From contig JACPZR010000325.1 of the NCBI GenBank assembly GCA_016195395.1, positions 1-9,101 on the forward strand: a stretch of DNA of 9,101 nucleotides. The letters run 5' to 3'. The notes under the pieces are model-generated. The model was not told the origin of the DNA. It saw only the letters and a program-made list of their open reading frames with translations, and made no database searches. Within the stretch, counting starts at the first letter, position 1. Each line of letters begins with the position of its first letter. Source of the stretch: Spirochaetia bacterium. Its GTDB lineage: Bacteria; Spirochaetota; Leptospirae; Leptospirales; Leptonemataceae. Position numbers and translations under genes: made by a program. Positions 1 to 6,624 of this stretch are shown here, piece by piece.

Positions 1-325
1 GACGGAGCTGCTTGGCCAAAGACACGTGGGAATCGAATTCGTAGACATCGTCAAAGAGCTGGGAGTGCCGGGCAAGCTGCGCGTTCTTGGGATGCACGAT
101 AATAGCAGTGGAGAGGGAGCCGCGTTCTTTGACAAGGTGGGCGGTGTAGAAACATTCCAACAGGCAGGCCAAATCCTCCTCCCGCTCCGACACGGCGAGG
201 ATGGTCCGCTCGTCATTCTTCTTTTCAAGGTGCAGGACAGGCTTGCCGTCCGCGGCGCCCGGAACATGTCCCGCATGGCGTTCGGCGAGAGACTCCGGTC
301 CCGATAGTGCCTGAAAATGACTCAT
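1..325 (-). CDS. N-terminal part of a probable family 9 (heptosyltransferase-like) glycosyltransferase, runs off the window
   Basis: This frame is open from an ATG at 325 down to base 1, giving 108 residues with no stop, so only the N-terminal part of the gene is visible. The first 37 or so residues are polar with no membrane segment. From about residue 40 the pattern is a short beta strand (TILAVSERE), a helix (EEDLACLLECF), a second strand (TAIIVHPKN) and then LFDDVYEFD. This resembles the first Rossmann half of GT9/heptosyltransferase proteins, where a strand, a helix, IDFLV-like and VDEVIxxD elements follow one another. The glycine-rich loop usual after the first strand is not conserved (SEREED), so the family call is tentative. 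The gene begins after the terminator at 449-478, so it should have its own promoter in 326-448; I see no convincing one. The frame stays open upstream with GTG and TTG codons, and the ATG at 325 has only a weak ribosome site, so the start is uncertain. Confidence 0.5.
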   Translation of the reverse strand, partial: MSHFQALSGPESLAERHAGHVPGAADGKPVLHLEKKNDERTILAVSEREEDLACLLECFYTAHLVKERGSLSTAIIVHPKNAQLARHSQLFDDVYEFDSHVSLAKQLR

Positions 326-448
326 GATCTCAATCGTTGCCGCGGACCTGCGATCTGTCGACCCCTGAAGGGCCGCTTTCCCGCTGTGCTCCACAAACAG
401 ACTCAGTGTCGGAGGCGATACCAGGGGCGACAAACACTTTTTTGGAGC

Positions 449-478
449 AAAAAAGACAAAGCCGTGACGATACACGGC
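449..478 (-). terminator. Intrinsic terminator downstream of the HAD phosphatase
   Basis: Read on the minus strand, a perfect 6-bp stem GCCGTG/CACGGC closes a six-base loop (TATCGT). It is followed at once by TTTGTCTTTTTT. It lies 17 bases past the stop of the phosphatase gene, the right place and direction to end the M23-phosphatase transcript and separate it from the next minus-strand gene. Confidence 0.82.
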
Positions 479-495
479 CCCATTGCCGGGCGCAG

Positions 496-1389
496 CTAGA
501 CTTCGAACCGCTCCTGGATGATCATGCCGTTCTTCTGTGCGTCCTGACGGAGGTCGGGGCGTCCGCGATCAATCAAGAGGGCATCCTCTGCGTATGTCAA
601 GAGGTCCCAGTCCGTATAGGAGTCGCCCGCCGCAAAACGGAGGGGTTCTTTGACCTTGTTTCGGAGCGCTTCCACTTTCCCCGGCCCGTAGGTCATGGGC
701 TCCTGGATGACAGGAAGAAGCAGGTTTTCCTCCGGCTTGAGAACCAGCTGCATACCGTGAACGTTATCCGGGGAAATCCCCCATTGAGGCGCCACCTTTC
801 GGATGATCACTTCCGGCGATGCTGTCACGATGTGCACGTCCCAGCCGCGTTTCAGAAGTTCGCGAACCAGCCACTCCATCTCCGGATACATCCGAATGCC
901 TGCGGCCATTGGGATGCCTGATGGAAGGAGCGATTCGCCGACGGCGCGCTCGCATTCGTATTCAAAGACACTCCGCGCCACGCCCTCCATGTCAGACACA
1001 GTCTGTCCGCCAAAAAAGATCCGCGTCCAGCGGTAGGCAGATTCCAAGCCGTCTTGTTCGGCGATCTTGTGATACGTCCCGATCAGTGTATCCACAAAGC
1101 GCACATAGACGTCATAGTTGTCTTCGGGATCCAGGTGACCGTAAGTCTCTTTCAGTTTATCTACAGTCGGCTGGGGAACAAGCGGGTGAACCATCTCCTG
1201 CCAGAAATCGGAGCGATGGAGCGGCAAGAGTCCCTGAAGGGCAATGTAGTAGAGACAGGCTTCTCCCAGATCGTTGAAGATCAGGGTGTTGTCGAAATCA
1301 AACGCGGCCACGCCCGGACGCTCGGACAAAATCCTTCCAAGGCGGCTTCTTGCGTCCGCATTCCATCGCCCTTCCAGTGCGACTTCCAT
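496..1389 (-). CDS. HAD-superfamily phosphatase (phosphoserine phosphatase-like)
   Basis: The 297-residue product carries the full set of haloacid dehalogenase motifs. Motif I is DFDNT at 31-35, with the nucleophile Asp31 and the acid/base Asp33. Motif II is in HIVTAS (Thr189 or Ser191), motif III is probably Lys238, and motif IV is GDSYTD at 255-260 (Asp256, Asp260). A long helical insert between motifs I and II (about 40-165) forms a C1-type cap, as in the phosphoserine phosphatase/HAD-IB group. No signal peptide is seen, so it should act in the cytoplasm, hydrolysing a small phosphomonoester. The substrate cannot be read from the sequence, and at 297 residues it is longer than a typical SerB catalytic domain. 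It starts 8 bases after the M23 peptidase stop, so the two are almost certainly co-transcribed, and the terminator at 449-478 follows it. Confidence 0.85.
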   Translation of the reverse strand: MEVALEGRWNADARSRLGRILSERPGVAAFDFDNTLIFNDLGEACLYYIALQGLLPLHRSDFWQEMVHPLVPQPTVDKLKETYGHLDPEDNYDVYVRFVDTLIGTYHKIAEQDGLESAYRWTRIFFGGQTVSDMEGVARSVFEYECERAVGESLLPSGIPMAAGIRMYPEMEWLVRELLKRGWDVHIVTASPEVIIRKVAPQWGISPDNVHGMQLVLKPEENLLLPVIQEPMTYGPGKVEALRNKVKEPLRFAAGDSYTDWDLLTYAEDALLIDRGRPDLRQDAQKNGMIIQERFEV

Positions 1390-1397
1390 TTAGAGAA

Positions 1398-2192
1398 TTA
1401 GTTGCCCCGCACCGGTGCGGCGGCGGGAACATCAGAGCGCTGCGCAACGTCCGAGCTCTCCATAGGAGGAACTTCGCGGAGCACAGTCTCGGGGCTGATC
1501 AGCCCGTATTGAATAAAATCTTCCGGGTTCAAGAACACATCCATGAAACGGACTTCCATGTGGACGTGAGGACCAGTAGCGCGTCCCGTTGCGCCGGCAA
1601 GGGCCACAATCTGACCACGCTTCACTTTCTCACCGGCCTTCAAAAGAAGAACACTGTTGTGCGCATACCAAGTCTGTGTGCCGTCGTCGTGCTGGAGCGC
1701 CACGGCTTGACCCAGCCCGCCCTGCCAGCCTGAAGCGACTACAACTCCGTCCGCGCTTGCGACCACCACGGTTCCCGCAGCACAAGCCATGTCGAGTCCG
1801 GTGTGCAGCTGGCCCCAGCGCTGCCCAAAGCGCGACGTATAGTTGGGCACTTCCACCGGCCAAAGGAGCTTGCGCGGATCCAGTTCAAGAATGCGACGGC
1901 CTTTCCCCGACTGCAGAATAGCGCGATACACCGTCTGACCCATGGGAACAAAAGCGTACTGATTGCGGAGGGCACCATCGTTTACTTCAAGGACCTTTTC
2001 AGGCGTGGTGCCAAAGCGGGCAGCGAGGCTGCGTGCCGTTTCACCTGACGTGTTCACCCATCGGCCTATGAGGCCACGGTAACTTTGGATGTGTTCATTA
2101 TCCACAGCCACGGAAATGTGACCGCGACCGGATGGAACCACCGGAAATGCTGTTAAACCAGCCAATATGATTGCGAAAAAGGCTCTCTTCAT
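1398..2192 (-). CDS. Secreted LysM-M23 family zinc metallopeptidase (peptidoglycan endopeptidase)
   Basis: From the ATG at 2192 the product is 264 residues. A signal peptide (MKRAFFAIILAGLTAF) comes first. A degenerate LysM-like peptidoglycan-binding stretch follows at about 45-92, with SLAARFGTTPEKVLEVN. The C-terminal M23/LytM peptidase domain has all zinc and catalytic residues: HTGLD (His130, Asp134), YAH (His178) and HVH (His209, His211). Family members cut peptide cross-bridges in peptidoglycan, or activate amidases when the site is lost; here the site is intact, so an active periplasmic enzyme is expected. A polar tail of about 35 residues follows. The same frame stays open to a GTG at 2315, which would add 41 residues including a second hydrophobic stretch. 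I prefer 2192 because it puts a standard signal peptide at the N-terminus, although neither start has a strong ribosome site. It is the first gene of the pair with the HAD phosphatase. Confidence 0.88.
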   Translation of the reverse strand: MKRAFFAIILAGLTAFPVVPSGRGHISVAVDNEHIQSYRGLIGRWVNTSGETARSLAARFGTTPEKVLEVNDGALRNQYAFVPMGQTVYRAILQSGKGRRILELDPRKLLWPVEVPNYTSRFGQRWGQLHTGLDMACAAGTVVVASADGVVVASGWQGGLGQAVALQHDDGTQTWYAHNSVLLLKAGEKVKRGQIVALAGATGRATGPHVHMEVRFMDVFLNPEDFIQYGLISPETVLREVPPMESSDVAQRSDVPAAAPVRGN

Positions 2193-2382
2193 GTATCCGA
2201 CATAATGCGGAAGGACTAGACCAACCGCCAAGGAGGGCAAAATGGCCCCCCATAAAAGAATTTCGTCCAAATGGGGAAGGTTGTTGATTTTCTTCAACAG
2301 TTTTTTTCGTCGCACTTTGGGAGTTTTGGCTAGCCCAAGAAAAACGCTTTACTAACTGGAACGATTCCTATGCTGCTTGCCC
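2193..2382. promoter_or_regulatory. Divergent intergenic control region
   Basis: This gap lies between the minus-strand M23 gene and the plus-strand ATPase gene, so it must hold promoters for both. Visible elements are a hairpin with a T7 run (2282-2307) and an 8-bp palindrome GGCTAGCC at 2328-2335, flanked by TT and CAA, which could be a protein-binding site. A GGAAC at 2358-2362 lies upstream of the ATPase start. No -10/-35 pair is good enough to call. Part of the region would be coding if the M23 gene really began at the GTG at 2315. Confidence 0.5.
2282..2307 (+). terminator. Terminator-like hairpin with T7 run in the divergent region (weak)
   Basis: On the plus strand TGTTGA (2282-2287) pairs with TCAACA (2294-2299) around a six-base loop, followed by G and seven T residues. 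The stem is AT-rich and therefore weak. No plus-strand gene lies upstream, so it might stop antisense transcription coming out of the M23 gene, act as an attenuator ahead of the ATPase gene, or be chance. Confidence 0.25.
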
Positions 2383-3186
2383 ATGCCATGGGCCGTGGTC
2401 GTTCAACGCTATTCAACGAAGAGTGTACGCTACATTCATTCTATTGTTGATCAGGCCATCGAAGGGACGTGGCTTGCCCCCCAAACGGACACAGTATTCC
2501 AGATCTGCGACGAGCTGCTGAAGAACGCCGTCAAGTCGAACTACAAGTTCATCCTCCTGTGGCAGGCAACGCGCCACCGCATTATGGAAGAACACCCGGA
2601 ATTCAGTATTCCCGTGGCCGACTCGTGGCTGCGCGAGGTTTTCTTCTCCGGCGAAAGCGTCCTCATTGAGCGGCAGCTCAACCGACTGTCCAACCGCGAC
2701 CACATTCAGGTCACAGTGCGCAAGCTTCTCGATTTTGAAAACCAGCTCCGCACCAAGGGACTATCAGCCGCCAAGCTCTCGGAGCCGGACCTCCGCGCTC
2801 TCATGCAGCGGGGAAGCGATGACTTCATTGAACTCCAGAAACTCACCAAAGAACTGAACATCCGCATCCATCTCCGCATTGAAAAATCAAGCGATGAACT
2901 CCTGATCACAGTCTCGAACGACGCGCCCATTATGGAAGAGGACGTCAAGCGCATCACCGGAGTCAGGCACAAGTTCCGTGAATACTGCAAAGAGGGCCGG
3001 CAGTCGGAATTCTTTTTTGAAAACCTGGATACATCCGGAGGGGGTCAGGGGCTGGGCTACGCGATCATGGACGCGATCCTTTTGGACATGGGTTTGGACC
3101 CTGACAAGTGCCTCTTTTTGATCTCCGCATCCAGAACGATGGTTCTCTTGGTTCTGCCTCTCTCCCCTCCCGCCAAAAAAAGCTAG
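2383..3186 (+). CDS. Stand-alone GHKL-type ATPase (histidine-kinase-like ATP-binding protein)
   Basis: The product is a 267-residue soluble protein with histidine-kinase-like ATP-binding boxes. The N box is DELLKNAVKSN at 43-53 (Glu44, Asn48). A G1-like box is VSNDAPI at 177-183 (Asp180). A glycine-rich G2 box is GGGQGLGYAI at 219-228. Between the N and G1 boxes is an unusually long, charged helical insert (about 60-165). There is no signal peptide, membrane segment, PAS, HAMP or receiver domain, and no recognisable phospho-accepting histidine helix. It therefore looks like an isolated ATPase domain acting on a partner encoded elsewhere, as anti-sigma kinases or cut-down kinases do; the partner is unknown. 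The start is uncertain: TTG at 2377 and ATG at 2383 are both in frame. An ATG at 2370 with a better-placed GGA belongs to another frame that stops early. It heads the plus-strand block, 44 bases before the class V PLP gene. Confidence 0.75.
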   Translation: MPWAVVVQRYSTKSVRYIHSIVDQAIEGTWLAPQTDTVFQICDELLKNAVKSNYKFILLWQATRHRIMEEHPEFSIPVADSWLREVFFSGESVLIERQLNRLSNRDHIQVTVRKLLDFENQLRTKGLSAAKLSEPDLRALMQRGSDDFIELQKLTKELNIRIHLRIEKSSDELLITVSNDAPIMEEDVKRITGVRHKFREYCKEGRQSEFFFENLDTSGGGQGLGYAIMDAILLDMGLDPDKCLFLISASRTMVLLVLPLSPPAKKS

Positions 3187-3230
3187 AGCAGAAGCGCGGC
3201 TCCCGGTTTCCGTCCAACAGAAAGAAAGCG

Positions 3231-4409
3231 ATGAATACCGTGAAAGAATTTCCAAAATCGGTCGCGCAGTTTCCCATCAAGGAACACCACGCCGTCCTCA
3301 ATCACTGCGCCGTGTCCCCGCTCTACGAGGGCGCGCGACGTGCGGCAGAGGAAGTCCTGTCGTGGCAGACCCGGGAAGGCGTGCTCTCCTTATCACGCAT
3401 GGGCGCAGTGCGTGACACCTACAAGACCGCTCTCTCAAGCATATTGTCTACCTCTCCAGATAACGTTTCTTTTGTGCGGAATACAGCGGAGGGTTTGAGC
3501 CTCATTGCATCGAGCTACCCGTTTCTGCCGGGGGACGAAATCATCAGTTATGTGCACGAGTATCCATCCAACCATTATCCGTGGAAAGTGCAGGAACGCC
3601 GGGGCGCGCGTCTGGTCCTTCTTCCTGACGCGCCTGTAATGGGCCTGCCCCCGGGGCGGCCGCGCGGTTTCACCTTTGAAGATATTGAACGTCTGACCAC
3701 TCCCAGGACCCGGATCGTCGCTCTGTCGCATGTGCAGTTCACATCCGGGTATGCCTGCGACCTGAAACGTATCGGGACCTTCTGCCGCGAACGCGGGATC
3801 GATTTCATCGTGGACGCGGCGCAGAGCCTGGGGGCCCTCCCGATCCTGCCGGAATCATACCATATCGCGGCTGTGGCTTCATCGGGCTGGAAATGGCTCT
3901 GCGGGCCGCTCGGAACCGGCCTTCTATACACGTCGCCTGCTCTCCGCTCCAAGCTGGAACCCGTCATGGCGGGGGCGGACCTGATGCAGCAGGGCGCGGA
4001 TTACCTGAACCACACCTGGCAGCCTTACACGGATGGACGCATGTTTGAATACAGCACCGTCTCCATTTCTCTGACCGCGGCGCTCGGCGCCTGCCTGACG
4101 GACCTCCAGCTTCCTTATTCGCGCAGCCAAATTCAAAGTGAGATTTTCCGACTTCAGGATCTTCTTCTGTCTGGGCTGGACAAGAAATGGATCTCTGCGC
4201 CGGAACTGCCGGATGCGCACAGGTCCGGCATTCTTGGGTTGACGGTCAAAGATCCGGACCAGGTCATGAGCCGGCTTGCATCCCAGGGGATTCTTGTGTC
4301 TTCGCGCGCCGGCTATCTGCGGGTGGCGCCGCATATTTTTAACACTGACGAAGAAGTGAAACGGACGGTAGAGGCCCTGAATCGCGCCTCGTCTTCCGTC
4401 GGCGCCTGA
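3231..4409 (+). CDS. Class V aminotransferase-fold PLP enzyme (isopenicillin N epimerase/desulfurase-like, lacking the desulfurase cysteine)
   Basis: The 392-residue product has the length and motifs of class V PLP enzymes (NifS/SufS/isopenicillin epimerase clan). The PLP-binding lysine is Lys221 in SSGWKWLCGPLGTG. The cofactor aspartate is Asp195 in DAAQSLGA, with Gln198 beside it, and His167 in LSHVQF stacks over the ring. FVRNTAEGL at 81-89 is the phosphate-binding segment. The C-terminal segment SSRAGYLRVAPHIFNT has the family's substrate-carboxylate arginine but no cysteine where SufS/CsdA enzymes carry theirs. It is therefore unlikely to be a true cysteine desulfurase and closer to epimerase, lyase or kynureninase-like members; the substrate is unknown. 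I use the ATG at 3231, preceded by AGAAAGAAAG. An upstream in-frame ATG at 3108 lies inside the ATPase gene and adds an unrelated basic stretch. The cytoplasmic product sits between the ATPase and the cystathionine enzyme, 99 bases before the latter's start. Confidence 0.85.
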   Translation: MNTVKEFPKSVAQFPIKEHHAVLNHCAVSPLYEGARRAAEEVLSWQTREGVLSLSRMGAVRDTYKTALSSILSTSPDNVSFVRNTAEGLSLIASSYPFLPGDEIISYVHEYPSNHYPWKVQERRGARLVLLPDAPVMGLPPGRPRGFTFEDIERLTTPRTRIVALSHVQFTSGYACDLKRIGTFCRERGIDFIVDAAQSLGALPILPESYHIAAVASSGWKWLCGPLGTGLLYTSPALRSKLEPVMAGADLMQQGADYLNHTWQPYTDGRMFEYSTVSISLTAALGACLTDLQLPYSRSQIQSEIFRLQDLLLSGLDKKWISAPELPDAHRSGILGLTVKDPDQVMSRLASQGILVSSRAGYLRVAPHIFNTDEEVKRTVEALNRASSSVGA

Positions 4410-4431
4410 CGTCCAAGAGAATCGATGAGCG

Positions 4432-4507
4432 ACTCCGAGCGCGCCCTCTTGGGGGGTCAGCGTTGGTTTTCTTCTGGCAACCCTTCAGGCGGGAAAAATC
4501 CATGCCT
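4432..4507 (+). promoter_or_regulatory. Candidate structured leader RNA ahead of the cystathionine enzyme gene
   Basis: Three pairings can be drawn. GACTCC (4432-4437) pairs with GGGGTC (4453-4458). GTTG (4462-4465) pairs with CAAC (4478-4481) within TGGCAACCC. AGGC (4487-4490) pairs with GCCT (4504-4507), with inner GG/CC pairs around AAAAAT. The last hairpin traps the purine-rich AGGCGGGA that would be the ribosome site for the ATG at 4509. GGCAACC followed by AAATCC recalls core segments of SAM-I/SAM-IV riboswitches, and the downstream gene is in methionine metabolism. A complete SAM aptamer (P1 closing stem and kink-turn) is not recognisable, so this is a hypothesis. The same bases can be read as a 28-codon N-terminal extension from an ATG at 4425. 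Confidence 0.35.
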
Positions 4508-4508
4508 C

Positions 4509-5657
4509 ATGCCCCACGGTTTCTCTACTAGAAGCATCCACGCCGGACAAAAGCCTGACCCATCCACGGGCGCCATCACGACGCCGATCTATGCCACGTC
4601 CACATACGTGCAGGAGAGTCCGGGAGTCCATCAAGGCTACATGTATGCCCGCGGACAAAACCCCACGCGGTTTGCCTACGAAGCATGCGCAGCGGACCTG
4701 GAGGGCGGGGCCGCCGGCTTTGCATTTGCATCGGGCCTAGCGGCGTGCGCGGCCGTGGTGGACCTCCTTCCCGCGGGCAGTCACATCATCGCCTGCGACG
4801 ATCTCTTCGGCGGCACCGTGCGTCTCTTTGACAAGATCCGCGGGCCCGCCTCCGGGCTGGAGGTGACGTACGCGGATATCAGCACGCCGGAGAATATCCA
4901 GACCCTGATCCGCCCCAATACACGCATGATCTGGGTGGAAACGCCCACCAATCCAATGCTCAAGATCTTCGACTTGGACATGATCGCCGCTGCGGCGCGT
5001 ACCAATAAACTCATCAGTGTCTGCGACAACACATTTGCCTCTCCGTATCTACAGCGCCCGCTGGAACACGGCTTTGACATCGTGCTGCACTCCGCCACCA
5101 AGTACTTGAACGGACATTCCGATATCATCGGGGGTCTCGTGGTCACAACGGCAGGCGAGTTCGCGGAGAAAATGAAATTCATACAGAACGCGGCCGGAGC
5201 CATCGCTGGGCCCTTTGAAAGCTTCCTTGTGCTCCGCGGTATCAAAACGCTGGCCGTCCGCATGGACCGCCACTGCTCAAACGCCATGGCGGTTGCTCAG
5301 TTTCTGGAGTCGCATAAGGGCGTGGAGAGCGTTATCTACCCCGGCCTTCCGTCTCATCCTCAGCATGGCACGGCCCTGAAACAGATGCGCCGCGGGTTTG
5401 GCGGGATGATCTCGGCGGAGATAGCGGGCGGACTTGAGAAGACGCGCCGATTTCTTGAGCGACTTCAAATCTTCTCTCTTGCGGAAAGTCTGGGCGGCGT
5501 AGAAAGTCTGATCGAACACCCGGCGATCATGACGCATGCGTCGCTCCCGGCGGACAAGCGGCGCGAAGTTGGAATCACGGACGGCCTTGTGCGGATATCC
5601 GTGGGTATTGAAGATCAGGCGGATTTGATCGACGACTTAAAGAACGCCCTACTCTGA
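4509..5657 (+). CDS. Cystathionine gamma-synthase/gamma-lyase family PLP enzyme
   Basis: The 382-residue product is a full-length Cys/Met-metabolism PLP enzyme. GFSTRSIHAGQ opens the family fold; YARGQNPTR at 46-54 is the phosphate clamp donated to the neighbouring subunit. VETPTNPML at 143-151 follows, then Asp173 in CDNTFASP and the PLP lysine Lys198 in SATKYLNGHSD, with LAESLGGVESL at 324-334. Overall it resembles gamma-lyases and gamma-synthases of about 380-390 residues more than the longer MetY sulfhydrylases. Family members join O-acyl-homoserine to cysteine or split cystathionine to cysteine; the sequence alone does not settle the direction. One odd residue is DDLFGG (Phe100), where E. 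coli MetB and gamma-lyases have Tyr over the cofactor. The ATG at 4425 with a good AAGAGA site is in frame, but its 28 extra residues do not fit the family, so I chose 4509. The 3' end overlaps the convergent cyclase gene by 9 bases. Confidence 0.9.
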   Translation: MPHGFSTRSIHAGQKPDPSTGAITTPIYATSTYVQESPGVHQGYMYARGQNPTRFAYEACAADLEGGAAGFAFASGLAACAAVVDLLPAGSHIIACDDLFGGTVRLFDKIRGPASGLEVTYADISTPENIQTLIRPNTRMIWVETPTNPMLKIFDLDMIAAAARTNKLISVCDNTFASPYLQRPLEHGFDIVLHSATKYLNGHSDIIGGLVVTTAGEFAEKMKFIQNAAGAIAGPFESFLVLRGIKTLAVRMDRHCSNAMAVAQFLESHKGVESVIYPGLPSHPQHGTALKQMRRGFGGMISAEIAGGLEKTRRFLERLQIFSLAESLGGVESLIEHPAIMTHASLPADKRREVGITDGLVRISVGIEDQADLIDDLKNALL

Positions 5658-6557
5658 ACCAAGCACTTCAAAGAGGCGCGCCGGAGCGGTCCGCCCTTTC
5701 AGATGGCCTGTGTAACGCCGGCCCACGGTGATGCGGGAAGCGATCTGTGCCCTGACTGGTTCGGATATGAGAAACGGGACGCCCGCGCTTTTCGTGGCCG
5801 ACTCCACCCGCTTCGCCATGTTGACCGTGTGTCCCAGAGCGGTGAACTGCATCTTATGCGGATGGCCCACCTCTCCCAGCACCACGTTCCCAAAGTGCAC
5901 GCCCACGCCGATGCGGAACTCCAAATGGAAGCTCTTTGATGTGTAATCGTTCACGGAAGCCAGTCCCGCCACCATGTCCAGCCCGGCGCGCACAGCGGAG
6001 AGACAAGAAACACCGGCGTCGCCCAGACCCTCCAAGCCAAAGAGCGCCATCAGGCCGTCGCCCATGTACTTATCTATGAATCCGCCGTTCTTTATAACGC
6101 TTTCCCCCATACGGCTCAGGAGTCGGTTGAGGATGTGAACAACGTCATACGGAAGCTGCTCCTCCGCAAAAGTAGAAAAGCCGCGCACGTCCATGAAAAG
6201 CACTGCGAGCTCCGCTTCGCGACCGGCAGTCTTACCGGCGCCGGAAAGGATATCACGCACATCTTCTTCATCGATGACCAAGCGCCTGACCACCGCATCG
6301 CCCTGCACCAGTGTCTGGCACGCAAGGCGCACTTCTTCGGGCAGACCTTTCCGTCGGGCCAGCTCCGTCTCCGACTGCGTTCGCGGAGCCAGATTCTCGG
6401 CCCCGTCCAGCACGATCACACGGCATGTAGAGCAGCGGGCATTTCCACCGCACACGTGCGTATGCTGGATTCCCGCGCCCAGTGAAACGTCCAAGAGCGA
6501 TTTCCCTACGGGCGCATCGTCAACGGTCGTGTCGTTTTGAAACTGAATACGGGGCAT
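5649..6557 (-). CDS. Adenylate cyclase (class III) with N-terminal 2Fe-2S ferredoxin domain
   Basis: The 302-residue product joins two domains. Residues 1-95 form a ferredoxin-type 2Fe-2S domain with Cys36, Cys42, Cys45 and Cys80. The CX5CX2C spacing is like the adrenodoxin group. Residues 115-300 form a class III nucleotide cyclase: Asp123 in FMDVRGFSTF and Asp167 in KYMGDG should bind the two metals. Lys163 is the adenine-selecting lysine, and Asn246 and Arg250 in VNMAKR stabilise the transition state. The second purine-selecting position, usually Asp or Thr in LGDTVN, is His243 (LGHTVN). No membrane or signal segment is present, so a cytoplasmic cyclase with cAMP output tuned by cluster redox state or iron supply is likely. 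The start at 6557 puts the ferredoxin strand at the N-terminus; the frame extends upstream to 6713 but there overlaps the M23 gene. It is probably co-transcribed with the M23 gene, 67 bases away. Confidence 0.88.
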   Translation of the reverse strand: MPRIQFQNDTTVDDAPVGKSLLDVSLGAGIQHTHVCGGNARCSTCRVIVLDGAENLAPRTQSETELARRKGLPEEVRLACQTLVQGDAVVRRLVIDEEDVRDILSGAGKTAGREAELAVLFMDVRGFSTFAEEQLPYDVVHILNRLLSRMGESVIKNGGFIDKYMGDGLMALFGLEGLGDAGVSCLSAVRAGLDMVAGLASVNDYTSKSFHLEFRIGVGVHFGNVVLGEVGHPHKMQFTALGHTVNMAKRVESATKSAGVPFLISEPVRAQIASRITVGRRYTGHLKGRTAPARLFEVLGSE

Positions 6558-6624
6558 ACGCTCGCATAACTCAAGGGCACAACTGGTCAAGGGATTTCCC
6601 AGCTTTCGCTGCCAGGAGGGCGCT

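Noticed and set aside
337..921. Plus-strand open frame of 194 codons opposite the HAD phosphatase and across the terminator
   Set aside because: It runs through the minus-strand terminator and opposite clear HAD motifs; there is no domain or ribosome site.
3108..3230. N-terminal extension of the class V enzyme from an ATG at 3108
   Set aside because: It lies inside the ATPase gene in another frame and encodes a basic stretch foreign to the family. The ATG at 3231 has a better upstream purine-rich site.
4410..4508. Calling a standard SAM-I or SAM-IV riboswitch
   Set aside because: Only the GGCAACC and AAATCC words are seen; the closing P1 stem and kink-turn elements are not recognisable. It was kept only as a candidate structured leader.
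6560..6590. TTGACC plus TATGCG on the minus strand as a promoter for the cyclase
   Set aside because: The -35 is good, but the -10 matches only at TAT, the spacing is 16, and it would leave almost no leader. Co-transcription with the M23 gene is simpler.
6600..6611. Minus-strand hairpin CAGC-GAAA-GCTG after the M23 stop as a terminator
   Set aside because: The GNRA-loop stem is only 4 bp and no T run follows. At most it is a small intercistronic hairpin.
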